Assembly: GCA_937136425.1 (NCBI GenBank)
Contig: CAKZON010000015.1
Coordinates: 1-45,498 of the forward strand
Length of the DNA stretch: 45,498 nt
Source of the DNA: an uncultured Crocinitomix sp.
GTDB lineage: Bacteria; Bacteroidota; Bacteroidia; Flavobacteriales_D; Crocinitomicaceae
Direction of reading: 5' to 3'
This document shows positions 38,220 through 45,498 of the stretch, piece by piece; the stretch's first letter is position 1; the number at the start of each line of letters is the position of its first letter. Under the pieces are notes generated by a model. It saw only the letters and a program-made list of their open reading frames with translations. It did not search any database and was not told where the DNA came from. The translations under genes and the position numbers were made by a program.

Positions 38220-38338
38220 TGACAGCTGTTTCATAAATAGTGATGATTCCCCTGTCCATTGATATTGCTACATAGTTTAGTGTTTGTGAAAAGATAAATG
38301 AGTGACATCTGTTGCTAATGTTATGACATATGTTTCAT
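38220..38338 (+). promoter_or_regulatory. Three copies of a TGACAnnTGT motif; candidate AraC-type operator
   Basis: Copies are TGACAGCTGTTTCAT (38220-38234), TGACATCTGTTGCTA (38303-38317) and TGACATATGTTTCAT (38324-38338). The last two start exactly 21 nt apart, two helical turns, which is the usual spacing of AraC-family half sites. They lie upstream of the small secreted protein gene at 38452 and directly after the gene for a protein with an AraC domain. Confidence 0.5.
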
Positions 38339-38451
38339 GTTTTAGGAGGGCTTATTCCGACATTGCATCCAGTTATAAGTTGCAACATTTTAATAACTAG
38401 GAGTAAGCCGAAAATCCCAAAAAGAGTAGGCTATTTATTAAATATAGTTTT

Positions 38452-38886
38452 ATGAAAAATTTTTTACTGGCAATAGTAGTTGTCTTATCATCTTATGGTG
38501 CATCTGCACAACCACTGCAAGTTCTTAATCAAACTGGATGTGCATTTTATGTAACGTTAAAGGCGGCATCCCCAACATGTAATTCGGTAACTACAACAAC
38601 TTATTTTGTTCCTGTAGGGTCTACAATTGTAACACCTCCGGCGGGATGGACATTTGAAATAGGTTATGTGCATAGTAATCCAATGCCAACACCATATATT
38701 CCAGCATCTTATTATGCTGTTATACAAAGACCTGGTCCTGCAAGTGGATGGCCAGCTTGGTGTTCTTTAGTTTGGGGAGCTGATGCATTTGCAGAGTGTG
38801 CTGAAGATACAGACTGCACTGGTATTACAGCTGAATCTTGTTGGGGCGGTGCTCCATCAAGCCCTGTTATTACAATTGTAAATTAA
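38452..38886 (+). CDS. Small secreted cysteine-containing protein, paralogue of the protein at 25652
   Basis: The 144 residues have a signal peptide (1-19, ending GASAQ). The mature domain starts LQVLNQTGCAFYVTL and has seven cysteines, several in the C-terminal part (ECAEDTDC, ESCWGG). The first half aligns with the protein at 25652 (N-TG, C, then P-GST-VT-P-G); the second half is an extension. No sorting domain or known family was found. The upstream repeats suggest control by the hybrid regulator, and a perfect terminator follows. Confidence 0.75.
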   Translation: MKNFLLAIVVVLSSYGASAQPLQVLNQTGCAFYVTLKAASPTCNSVTTTTYFVPVGSTIVTPPAGWTFEIGYVHSNPMPTPYIPASYYAVIQRPGPASGWPAWCSLVWGADAFAECAEDTDCTGITAESCWGGAPSSPVITIVN

Positions 38887-38900
38887 ATCAGAGTTAATCT

Positions 38901-38940
38901 AAAAAAAGGGGCAAAGAATTTTATTCTTTGCCCCTTAATT
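38901..38940. terminator. Bidirectional terminator
   Basis: AAGGGGCAAAGAAT and ATTCTTTGCCCCTT form a perfect 14-bp stem around TTT, with A and T runs outside. It separates the + gene ending at 38886 from the - gene ending at 38959. Confidence 0.93.
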
Positions 38941-38958
38941 CTTCAAAATAAAATATAA

Positions 38959-39381
38959 TTAATATTGAGAGGTGCCTTGCTCAACCACGCTTTCATCACT
39001 ATTCATCATAGCAATCATTATTTTATAACCTTCACCGCGGTCAACTAAAACGAGGCGCTCATGTACTAATCCAAACTGTTCAACCTCAAAAGTGTAACTG
39101 AATTTCATTGTCGTAACACCGTTATTAATTTTACTACTAAAGCCCATAACTTTGGCTCTGTTCGTTTGCGGTCCCCAGCTTACTACGAGGTTCAAAAAAT
39201 CTTCCCATTCTTGCACCGATACACCACTTTCCGTATCCGCTAAATTATCTACAATATATTTTGTGTTTCCTTCATCCAGTTTAAGGTGAAATTCATCAGC
39301 CACTTTCTCAGCCGCTCCGGTAGAGCAACTTGTAAAGGTTAAAGTACCAATGGCAATAAAAAGAATCAATAAATGTTTCAT
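38959..39381 (-). CDS. Small lipoprotein, DUF4019/DUF4878-like
   Basis: The 140 residues carry a lipoprotein signal with FTSC (C19). The mature part resembles the small NTF2-like lipoproteins annotated as DUF4019 or DUF4878: an early helix (AAEKVADEFHLKLDEGN), a middle region about the size of one fold (ADTESGVSVQEWEDF), and beta strands (TTMKFSYTFEVEQFG, ERLVLVDRGEGYKI). No catalytic residues are evident. It is transcribed toward the shared terminator and diverges from the ECF operon. The family call is tentative. Confidence 0.7.
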   Translation of the reverse strand: MKHLLILFIAIGTLTFTSCSTGAAEKVADEFHLKLDEGNTKYIVDNLADTESGVSVQEWEDFLNLVVSWGPQTNRAKVMGFSSKINNGVTTMKFSYTFEVEQFGLVHERLVLVDRGEGYKIMIAMMNSDESVVEQGTSQY

Positions 39382-39408
39382 ATCTGCTGTTTAAGGTTTC
39401 TGTCTACT

Positions 39409-39416
39409 CAAATGTA
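39409..39416 (-). promoter_or_regulatory. -7 promoter element of the small lipoprotein gene
   Basis: Read on the minus strand this is TACATTTG, matching TAnnTTTG, 27 nt before the lipoprotein ATG. No exact TTG -33 was found. Confidence 0.45.
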
Positions 39417-39587
39417 AGGAATTTTATGAAAGTGAATTTTGTTGCCAGGAGAAGCCTCCCTTTAAGATCATTTAATCTAATCAATATTCCGTTGTCAATT
39501 CCTGCAAAAATCTTATCTTCAAACCGATTAATGAAAAGTAGCTAAGACTTAAAAATGGTGTAATTCTATGAAAGAATGAACCTTTTT

Positions 39588-39595
39588 TATCTTTG
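39588..39595 (+). promoter_or_regulatory. -7 promoter element of the ECF sigma operon
   Basis: TATCTTTG matches the housekeeping TAnnTTTG element and ends 17 nt before the ATG of the first gene. This implies basal transcription of the operon by the main sigma factor. Any ECF-dependent promoter cannot be told from sequence alone. Confidence 0.5.
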
Positions 39596-39612
39596 TATGT
39601 ACAGATTTTCGA

Positions 39613-40650
39613 ATGAATACAAATAATGGCGTGAGTGGAATATTGAAAATAGTGATGGTTTGCTTTATCGTTTTGATAGGGCATGGGGCCGTGGGACAGG
39701 GGGCAAGCCTTTCTCCGCACGATTTAAAAGAAAGCTATTTAGAAAAGAGAGCTTCTTATGAAAGTAGTTCAACAAAAAAAATTGCTGACAATAACCAAAA
39801 AGAGTTGGATCGATTGGTTGCCGTGTTGGAGGATAATGCGCCCAACTCATATGAATACCACCTCATTAAATACATCAATGGTAATTATGATGTCTCACTT
39901 AAATCTCATTTATTTAAAGCCTACGAGCTAAAACCTGATGAGCGTGAAGTAAAACGTGAAATGTTTGGTTATTATGCGCTAATTGGAGATAAAGCAAAGC
40001 AAAAAGAATTCGCCCAATTAATTGAATCCTCTTATTCTAAAAATACCCTAAATTATTATCAGTTTTTAGTATCAAATTCAAATGTAAAAACGTTGTTTCT
40101 TAGTGGGGAGGCTGATGCTTATCCATTATTGGTTTTGCAAAGCTTAGGAAAAGTTCGCGGAGATATTCATTTAATTAATATGGATTTTCTAGTGAATGAT
40201 GCTTACCGCAAAACCACCCAACAAAAAATAGGTATGTCCAATGTCCGATTTCTGGGGCAAGAAAGTACATTTATTAATACAGCACTTTCAGCTTTGCAAA
40301 CCAAGGCTTTTATCTCAACAACAGTTAGCCAACGTTATATTCGAGAACCAGCAGATAACTGTTACCTAACGGGATTATATTATCAATATAAATGTCCCGA
40401 TCAATTGACAGAATTGACGCGATTCTGGAAAAATGGACAGAAAAAAATAAATGCATTAAAGCTTAATTCTAGAGCTGAAAAAGGATTGTATTCAAATTTT
40501 TTACCGCCACTTTTAACCCTTTATAAAATTAAAATTGGAACCGGTGAAAATGATGCGGTATTAAGAAATGATATTAAAACATTAGCAAAAAAAGTGAGTA
40601 AGGATGAGATGGTGGAGGAAATATTAAAAGCGTATGACCAAATTGAATGA
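39613..40650 (+). CDS. Exported protein of unknown function, first gene of the ECF operon
   Basis: The 345 residues start with a hydrophobic signal segment (about 10-28, IVMVCFIVLIGHGAVGQG), so the protein is exported. Residues 45-150 look like helical TPR-type repeats (YEYHLIKYINGN, ALIGDKAKQKEFAQLIE). Residues 160-195 contain TLFLSGEADAYPLLVLQ and GDIHLINMDFL. This resembles the NGDNDTxPLWxxQ...RxDVxVVNxxLL motif near the C-terminus of DUF2723 membrane proteins, but the many transmembrane helices of that family are absent. Its stop overlaps the sigma factor ATG by 4 nt, so it is tied to the operon. No enzymatic function is claimed. Confidence 0.7.
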   Translation: MNTNNGVSGILKIVMVCFIVLIGHGAVGQGASLSPHDLKESYLEKRASYESSSTKKIADNNQKELDRLVAVLEDNAPNSYEYHLIKYINGNYDVSLKSHLFKAYELKPDEREVKREMFGYYALIGDKAKQKEFAQLIESSYSKNTLNYYQFLVSNSNVKTLFLSGEADAYPLLVLQSLGKVRGDIHLINMDFLVNDAYRKTTQQKIGMSNVRFLGQESTFINTALSALQTKAFISTTVSQRYIREPADNCYLTGLYYQYKCPDQLTELTRFWKNGQKKINALKLNSRAEKGLYSNFLPPLLTLYKIKIGTGENDAVLRNDIKTLAKKVSKDEMVEEILKAYDQIE

Positions 40651-41234
40651 GGCTCTTTAAGAAAGACTATTCAACATATAACGACGAAGATTTAATGCGC
40701 TTTTTTTTAAAGGGTGATGAGAAAGCCTTTGAGCAAATTTACGATAGGTATGAAGCCTTTATGGTCAACTTTTTTTACCGAAAATTATGGAGTGATCGTA
40801 TAAAAGCTGAGGATTTTACACACGATTTATTTACTAAAATAATTGATAAGCCAGAATCATTCGACCCGAATAGAACTTTTAAAACATGGTTGTTCTCTGT
40901 AGCAAATAACATGTGTAAGAATGAATACAAAAAGCAAGAAATAAGAAAACCTACGGGATATGATTTACCTGAAGGTGTTGATGCAAAAGACCACAATCAA
41001 TTACAAGATGTTGGGGTAGATGCATCCAACTTTAATGAGCAATTGAAAATTGAATTAAACAAACTAGGAGAGAAGCATAGAGAAGTATTTATGTTAAGGC
41101 ATTTTGAAGGCTTGTCTCTAAATGAAATAGGAGAAGCATTGGGAATAAACACAGGAACAGTTAAATCAAGACTGCACTTAGCCACTAAAACCCTGGCGGA
41201 TAAATTGGAGGTTTTCAGAAAAACAATGATATGA
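40647..41234 (+). CDS. ECF-family RNA polymerase sigma factor
   Basis: The 195 residues have sigma region 2 (about 15-95: DEDLMRFFLKGDEKAFEQIYDRYE, AEDFTHDLFTKI and FKTWLFSVANNMCKNEYKK) and region 4 (about 135-190: LGEKHREVFMLRHFEGLSL, then LGINTGTVKSRLHLATKTL). There is no region 1.1 or 3, so it is an ECF (group 4) sigma factor. ATGA overlaps join it to the genes on both sides. The downstream protein is a likely anti-sigma factor, so the pair would respond to an envelope signal. Confidence 0.95.
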   Translation: MRLFKKDYSTYNDEDLMRFFLKGDEKAFEQIYDRYEAFMVNFFYRKLWSDRIKAEDFTHDLFTKIIDKPESFDPNRTFKTWLFSVANNMCKNEYKKQEIRKPTGYDLPEGVDAKDHNQLQDVGVDASNFNEQLKIELNKLGEKHREVFMLRHFEGLSLNEIGEALGINTGTVKSRLHLATKTLADKLEVFRKTMI

Positions 41235-42268
41235 CAAAGGAAGTAGAAGATATCATCAGGAATAAAGCTTATTATGAGCTCACAAGTGGTGAACGCGAAA
41301 GTGTTGGCGAATATGCTCAAAATGAAGAGGAGTATAACAATATGCAATGGTTTTTGACAGGAACTACAGCTGCATTTGGTGGAGCAAAAATTGAGCCTTC
41401 TGCTGGTTTGAAGAAAGGGGTGATGGAGCATTTGACTGAAGGGAAGAAAAAGAAAGGCTTCTGGTTAAATTCTGTAGGTGTTTTTATGTTGCCAACGAAT
41501 AAGAAGTTTTATCAAAAACCTGCATTTCAATTAGGTGTAGCAGCCCTAGTTGTCGTTGGTTTATTATTTGCCCTAAACCCTGGCGTAGATGATGAAAATT
41601 TGGCGTATACAGATCCTATAATTGATACACCTGTTGAATTGAATGAGACAGAGCCAAACCAAGAGTTAAAACTTGACGAATCGACAAAGAATTTATTGAA
41701 TGATCAAAAATTAAATAAACCAGAAATAGAAGAGGAGATGCCGCTTGAACGCGAGGATATGGATTTAAAAGATTTGGAAAATGAGCGATTTTTAGAATTG
41801 TCATCACCTCCAGTTCCTGATTTAGGTGCTGTGCAGAATTTTGATGTTGAAAATGCTGATTATTTTGCGGCTCCAATGATTGAAGAAGTAGAAATGGTAG
41901 ATGACGAGGAAGAGGTTGAAATGGATTATGAATTTGCAGATGATGTAGTAATGGATGTTGATGAAATGAACAAAAGTGAAGTGGCAGAAGTTGTTATGGA
42001 GAAAACTGAATCAACAGTAGATAGGAAAGCAAATAAGGAGAAAAATGGGGTTTTGAGAAGTATCTCCATGAAGAAAGATAAAGATGTTCAGCAAGAGACT
42101 AAATTGGTAGATATGGAGCCTAGTGTTGCAGAGGCGGAGGATATGAATGATGTTCCTGCAAGTTCCAGTGCAGGTGGATATGCAAACTACCAAGAACAGA
42201 TTAAACCAAAATCCTTGCATATTAATAAAACCAAAGAGTTAAATGCTTTGTTTTTTGTTGAAAAATGA
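41231..42268 (+). CDS. Probable membrane anti-sigma factor with a highly acidic exported part
   Basis: The 345 residues begin with a cytoplasmic region of about 95 residues (EVEDIIRNKAYYELTSGERES), which in this position would bind the sigma factor. One transmembrane segment follows (about 100-117, FQLGVAALVVVGLLFAL). The rest is an exported, disordered, very acidic region (EEVEMVDDEEEVEMDYEF) ending in a conserved-looking tail HINKTKELNALFFVEK. The call rests on topology and on the 4-nt overlap with the ECF sigma gene; no zinc-anti-sigma HxxxCxxC motif is present. It overlaps the next gene by 4 nt as well. Confidence 0.72.
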   Translation: MTKEVEDIIRNKAYYELTSGERESVGEYAQNEEEYNNMQWFLTGTTAAFGGAKIEPSAGLKKGVMEHLTEGKKKKGFWLNSVGVFMLPTNKKFYQKPAFQLGVAALVVVGLLFALNPGVDDENLAYTDPIIDTPVELNETEPNQELKLDESTKNLLNDQKLNKPEIEEEMPLEREDMDLKDLENERFLELSSPPVPDLGAVQNFDVENADYFAAPMIEEVEMVDDEEEVEMDYEFADDVVMDVDEMNKSEVAEVVMEKTESTVDRKANKEKNGVLRSISMKKDKDVQQETKLVDMEPSVAEAEDMNDVPASSSAGGYANYQEQIKPKSLHINKTKELNALFFVEK

Positions 42269-42792
42269 AGCGACTGTATAGTACTTTTTTGTTGATAGCA
42301 CTGATGAGTTGTGCTGCTGAACAATCCACCGATAAAGATATTGTTCGCAATCCTAAAGAGGTTGTTAGCGAGAATGGGCTGGAAGTTGAGGTTTATGATT
42401 TTGAAAACTTCAAACCTTTTCTGAATCAACAAAATGATCAAATTCATGTTATCAATTTTTGGGCAACATGGTGTGTGCCTTGTGTGGCAGAATTACCCTA
42501 TTTCGAACAGTTGGGTGCAGAATATCCAGACATTAATGTGTTATTAGTAAGTCTCGATTTTCCTAAAAAAATAAAAGAAAGCCTCATTCCTTTTATTCAG
42601 GAGAACAAATTAAAATCTGAAGTTATATTACTTGATGAACCAGATGGAAATAAGTGGATTCCGCAAATTGATTCAACTTGGTCTGGTGCAATACCCGCTA
42701 CAATTATTTATAAGAACAGCATAAGTGTGTTTTACGAACAATCGTTTAACTTTGCAGAACTTGAAGAAGCCATTTCTTCGTTTACTAATTAA
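42265..42792 (+). CDS. TlpA/ResA-like thioredoxin-fold lipoprotein
   Basis: The 175 residues start with a lipoprotein signal (LMSC, C16). A thioredoxin-like domain follows with NFWATWCVPCVAELPYF; the redox pair is C70/C73 in WCVPC. AIPATIIYKN is the cis-proline segment. The protein would act in the periplasm, reducing disulfides or, as in TlpA, handling envelope proteins. It is in the same overlapping operon as the sigma and anti-sigma genes and is followed by a second redox protein. Confidence 0.9.
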   Translation: MKRLYSTFLLIALMSCAAEQSTDKDIVRNPKEVVSENGLEVEVYDFENFKPFLNQQNDQIHVINFWATWCVPCVAELPYFEQLGAEYPDINVLLVSLDFPKKIKESLIPFIQENKLKSEVILLDEPDGNKWIPQIDSTWSGAIPATIIYKNSISVFYEQSFNFAELEEAISSFTN

Positions 42793-42799
42793 CTCGATT

Positions 42800-43486
42800 A
42801 TGAAAAATATACATTTAATATTTTTGGCTCTTCCGTTGCTTTTAATGTCTTGCGGTGGAGAAGAAACAACTGTTGATACTTTTGAAGCCGTAGATAGCTT
42901 GTTGGATAATGCCGAAATTGAAGAAGTGATTGCAGAAGAATCGACTGAAGAAGGATATGCAGTTGGTGATTATGCTACAGACTTTAGCCTCATGAATATT
43001 GATGATCAAATCGTGTCTTTGGCGGATTTTGATGAAGCTGAAGGTTTCATTGTAATATTTACATGTAATCATTGTCCTTATGCTGTAGCATATGAGGATC
43101 GTATTATCGCATTAGATGCGAAGTATAAAACGCAAGGGTACCCAGTTATTGCAATTAATCCAAACAATCCAGAGGCTATGGAAGATGATAGCTTTGAGAA
43201 TATGAAAATTAGAGCTGAGGAGAAAGGATTTACATTTCCTTATTTGCTAGATGATGGTCAAAAAATATTTCCACAATACGGTGCTACAAAAACACCGCAT
43301 GTTTATGTTTTAAAGAAAGATGACAACGGAAACAAAGTTGAATATATTGGTGCTATTGACGACAATTATGGAGATGAATCAGCCGTAACGGTTAAATATG
43401 TTGAGGATGCGGTTGATGCATTGTTGGGCGGTGAAGAACCTCCAGTAACTTCAACTGTGGCAATTGGTTGTTCAATTAAGATGTAA
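42800..43486 (+). CDS. Redoxin-domain lipoprotein with CNHCPY active site
   Basis: The 228 residues carry a lipoprotein signal (LMSC, C18) and a 40-residue acidic linker. A peroxiredoxin-like thioredoxin fold follows, with C89/C92 in FTCNHCPYAVAYEDR and VIAINPNNPEAMEDD. The ending VAIGCSIKM has the GCSIK motif typical of this thioredoxin-family group. I chose ATG 42800 because it makes the lipoprotein signal; the GTG at 42725 would lie inside the previous gene and add a non-signal stretch. The reaction could be thiol reduction or thiol peroxidase; the residues alone do not settle which. Confidence 0.9.
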   Translation: MKNIHLIFLALPLLLMSCGGEETTVDTFEAVDSLLDNAEIEEVIAEESTEEGYAVGDYATDFSLMNIDDQIVSLADFDEAEGFIVIFTCNHCPYAVAYEDRIIALDAKYKTQGYPVIAINPNNPEAMEDDSFENMKIRAEEKGFTFPYLLDDGQKIFPQYGATKTPHVYVLKKDDNGNKVEYIGAIDDNYGDESAVTVKYVEDAVDALLGGEEPPVTSTVAIGCSIKM

Positions 43487-43491
43487 TTTTA

Positions 43492-44127
43492 ATGAAAATT
43501 CTGAGTTTATTTTTTGTTCTGATTTTGTGGACATTTTCTGCAAATGCCTGTACGTGCGATTGGTCAAGTAACTTTTTTGAGTTATGTAAAGAATCGGATG
43601 TGGTTTTAAAGTTTAAGGCGCAAGGGTATGAGGAGTATGATAAAACCAATGTTAACGACCGCCCATTTGTTTTAGTAGTAGAAATACTTGAAGTGTATAA
43701 AGGTTTAATCTCAGGTGTTGAAATGCGTTTTGAAGGAGATGATGGGATGCAGTGTCGTAAATATGCCGATCATTTTAAAATTGGGCGAGAATACTTTTTT
43801 CAATACAATTACCCTGTAGAAAATGAATTACCAATTTTAGATATTTGTGGAGAGTTTGATTTATTAATAGATGGGGATGATGTTGCTGGAAGCGAATGGC
43901 AGGAAAACAGTACGCCAAAAATGACCTTAGACGAATTTGAGGATGAATTAGAAACCTTATTAGATACTTCTTTAAATGCAACGTACCGACCGTTGAGTAA
44001 TTTAAATGACGGAAGCGCACGAACCTACAGCGACTGGTTAATTTATTCATTATTTGGTGTATTAGCATTGCTTTTATTTTTATTTGTGCGCATTCTAGCC
44101 AAAAGCCGTGCAGCAGTAAACGCTTAA
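43492..44127 (+). CDS. NTR/TIMP-like cysteine protein with C-terminal membrane anchor
   Basis: The 211 residues have a signal peptide (1-19, ending SANA). The mature protein begins directly with C20-T-C22, the layout of netrin-like (NTR/TIMP) domains, in which the N-terminal cysteine inserts into a partner's active site. Other cysteines (ELCKES, GMQCRKY, LDICGEF) could form disulfides. A transmembrane segment is near the C-terminus (about 180-200, WLIYSLFGVLALLLFLFV). It follows the redoxin gene after 5 nt. A role in the redox and stress operon is likely; an inhibitor function is only suggested by the fold. Confidence 0.7.
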   Translation: MKILSLFFVLILWTFSANACTCDWSSNFFELCKESDVVLKFKAQGYEEYDKTNVNDRPFVLVVEILEVYKGLISGVEMRFEGDDGMQCRKYADHFKIGREYFFQYNYPVENELPILDICGEFDLLIDGDDVAGSEWQENSTPKMTLDEFEDELETLLDTSLNATYRPLSNLNDGSARTYSDWLIYSLFGVLALLLFLFVRILAKSRAAVNA

Positions 44128-44205
44128 TTTTTATTGAGCAAAAAATTGATTATTGACTGCTGCTAAACTCTTTGCTGTTCAGCCTTTATTCCTTATTTTT
44201 AAACT

Positions 44206-45498
44206 ATGGATTATATTCTTCTAATTATAGGACTTGCCGTAGGTGGAATTGTGGGGTATTTGGTCGCTAAAATTGGTTTTTCTAAAGAGAAAATAGATCA
44301 AGCTGGAGAGTTGCAGAAATTGCAAGTTACGGCTGCTACTATGACGAATTCTGCTAAAGGATTACAAAATGACTTGGAGCAAACTAAAGCAAATTTATCA
44401 AAGGTTAATGCTGATTATTTGAATGAAATGCAAAATGCAACTGAGTGGAAAATTAAACATCAGGAGCTGGAAGAAAAGTTACGTAGCCAAAAAACTGAAC
44501 TTGAATCTTTGCAAGCAAAATTTACAAAAGATTTTGAGTTGATAGCTAATAGAATTTTAGAGGATAAAACCAATAAGTTTACCGATCAGAATAAAAAGAA
44601 TATTGACGCTATTTTAACTCCGCTAAAGGACAAAATTGGAGAGTTTCAAAAGAAAGTGGAGGATAATAATGAAAAGAATATAGAGCGATCTGCAAGTTTA
44701 GATCAGCATTTAAAAATGCTCCATAATTTAAACAAAGAAATTACCCAAGAAACACGTAGTTTAACCCAAGCCTTGCGAGGGGATACGAAAACACAAGGGA
44801 ATTGGGGCGAGATGCATTTGGAAGCAATTTTGAGTAAAGCTGGGTTGCAAAAAGAAGTTCACTACACTAAAGAGAAAAACCTGAAAACGGAGGATGGCAA
44901 CAATCAACGGTTAGATTATATTATTAATCTGCCAGATGATAAAAATCTAATTCTTGATGCTAAGGTGTCACTTACAGCTTACAGTAATTATAATGATACG
45001 GAAGATGTAAATGAACGGGAAACGTATCTAAAGCAACATTTGGATAGTGTAAATACGCATATCAAATTGTTAGGTAGCAAAGATTATCAAAAATTACACG
45101 GCATCAATACACCCGATTATGTGTTAATGTTTATTGCAAATGAACCTGCACTAACATTGGCCTTGCAAGAGGATCAAAACATGTTTGAAAAAGCCTTAGA
45201 TAAAAACATTGTTATTGTTTCTACTTCAACTTTGTTGGCTACTTTACGTACTATATCTTATATATGGAAACAGGATTTGCAAAACAAAAATGCAGAGGAA
45301 ATAGCGCGTCAAGCAGGTAATTTGTATGATAAATTTGTTGGTTTTACAGTTGACCTTGTTAAGTTGGGGGACCAAATGAATACAGCCACTAAAACGTATG
45401 GTAACGCCATGAATAAACTAACAGACGGTTCTGGTAATTTAACTAAACGAATTGAGGATTTAAAAAAACTAGGGGTTAATCCGTCCAAATCTATTAAT
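44206..45498 (+). CDS. rmuC: RmuC-family DNA recombination protein (3' end cut by the window)
   Basis: The frame is open from ATG 44206 to the last base, giving 431 residues with no stop. An N-terminal transmembrane segment (about 3-24) leads to a long coiled coil (about 25-160, rich in LQ, EQTK, EELEEKL). The conserved RmuC core follows (TQALRGDTKTQGNWGEMHLE, then LDYIINLPDDKNLILDAKVS). RmuC is thought to limit inversions and is linked to nuclease-like folds. The protein is close to full length, since the family has roughly 400-480 residues. It is separated from the ECF operon by 78 nt with no clear terminator. Confidence 0.93.
   Translation, partial: MDYILLIIGLAVGGIVGYLVAKIGFSKEKIDQAGELQKLQVTAATMTNSAKGLQNDLEQTKANLSKVNADYLNEMQNATEWKIKHQELEEKLRSQKTELESLQAKFTKDFELIANRILEDKTNKFTDQNKKNIDAILTPLKDKIGEFQKKVEDNNEKNIERSASLDQHLKMLHNLNKEITQETRSLTQALRGDTKTQGNWGEMHLEAILSKAGLQKEVHYTKEKNLKTEDGNNQRLDYIINLPDDKNLILDAKVSLTAYSNYNDTEDVNERETYLKQHLDSVNTHIKLLGSKDYQKLHGINTPDYVLMFIANEPALTLALQEDQNMFEKALDKNIVIVSTSTLLATLRTISYIWKQDLQNKNAEEIARQAGNLYDKFVGFTVDLVKLGDQMNTATKTYGNAMNKLTDGSGNLTKRIEDLKKLGVNPSKSIN

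Noticed and set aside
42725..42799. GTG start inside the previous gene for the redoxin lipoprotein
   Set aside because: It would prefix a non-signal peptide to a clear lipoprotein signal that begins at the ATG at 42800.

Overview
The window is a low-GC stretch of a Bacteroidota chromosome, most likely a marine or freshwater member of the Flavobacteriales. The evidence is SusC/SusD-type receptors, type A and type B C-terminal sorting domains of the type IX secretion system (T9SS), a PorP/SprF protein next to a gliding-type adhesin, promoters with the TAnnTTTG -7 element, and little Shine-Dalgarno signal. No rRNA, tRNA, CRISPR array or insertion sequence was recognised.

Layout. Bases 1-573 hold two broken genes facing each other: the end of an NrtR-type regulator on +, and a piece of a retinol-saturase-like oxidoreductase on -. 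The junction looks recombined or chimeric. Bases 659-5144 are a compact Entner-Doudoroff operon (zwf-pgl-edd-eda) that converts glucose 6-phosphate to pyruvate and glyceraldehyde 3-phosphate. Next comes a secreted protein built of six modules with a 507-nt period (5378-8767), then an MtfA-like metallopeptidase, then the housekeeping genes era, der and holA. Bases 13284-22156 are envelope genes: a TonB-dependent receptor, a small outer-membrane protein, an orphan LuxR-type response regulator, and a SusC/SusD pair. Bases 22278-25999 hold a membrane-anchored MORN protein, a TPR sensor kinase and a small secreted protein. gdhA lies on the - strand.

Bases 27693-34556 encode a three-gene surface module: a type B sorted adhesin, PorP/SprF, and a PorE-like TPR/beta-propeller/OmpA protein that carries an extra DUF1573 domain. 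A hybrid two-component protein (TPR sensor, kinase, receiver, AraC DNA-binding domain) follows, and then a second small secreted protein related to the first. Three copies of a TGACAnnTGT motif, two of them 21 nt apart, lie between these two genes. Bases 39613-44127 are a tightly packed operon: an exported protein of unknown function, an ECF sigma factor, a likely membrane anti-sigma factor, two thioredoxin-fold lipoproteins and an NTR-like cysteine protein. It looks like a self-contained envelope stress or redox regulon. The window ends inside rmuC.

The best candidates for undescribed biology are the ECF-redox operon, the kinase/AraC/small secreted protein pairing with its candidate operator, the DUF1573-extended PorE-like gene, and the six-module secreted protein.
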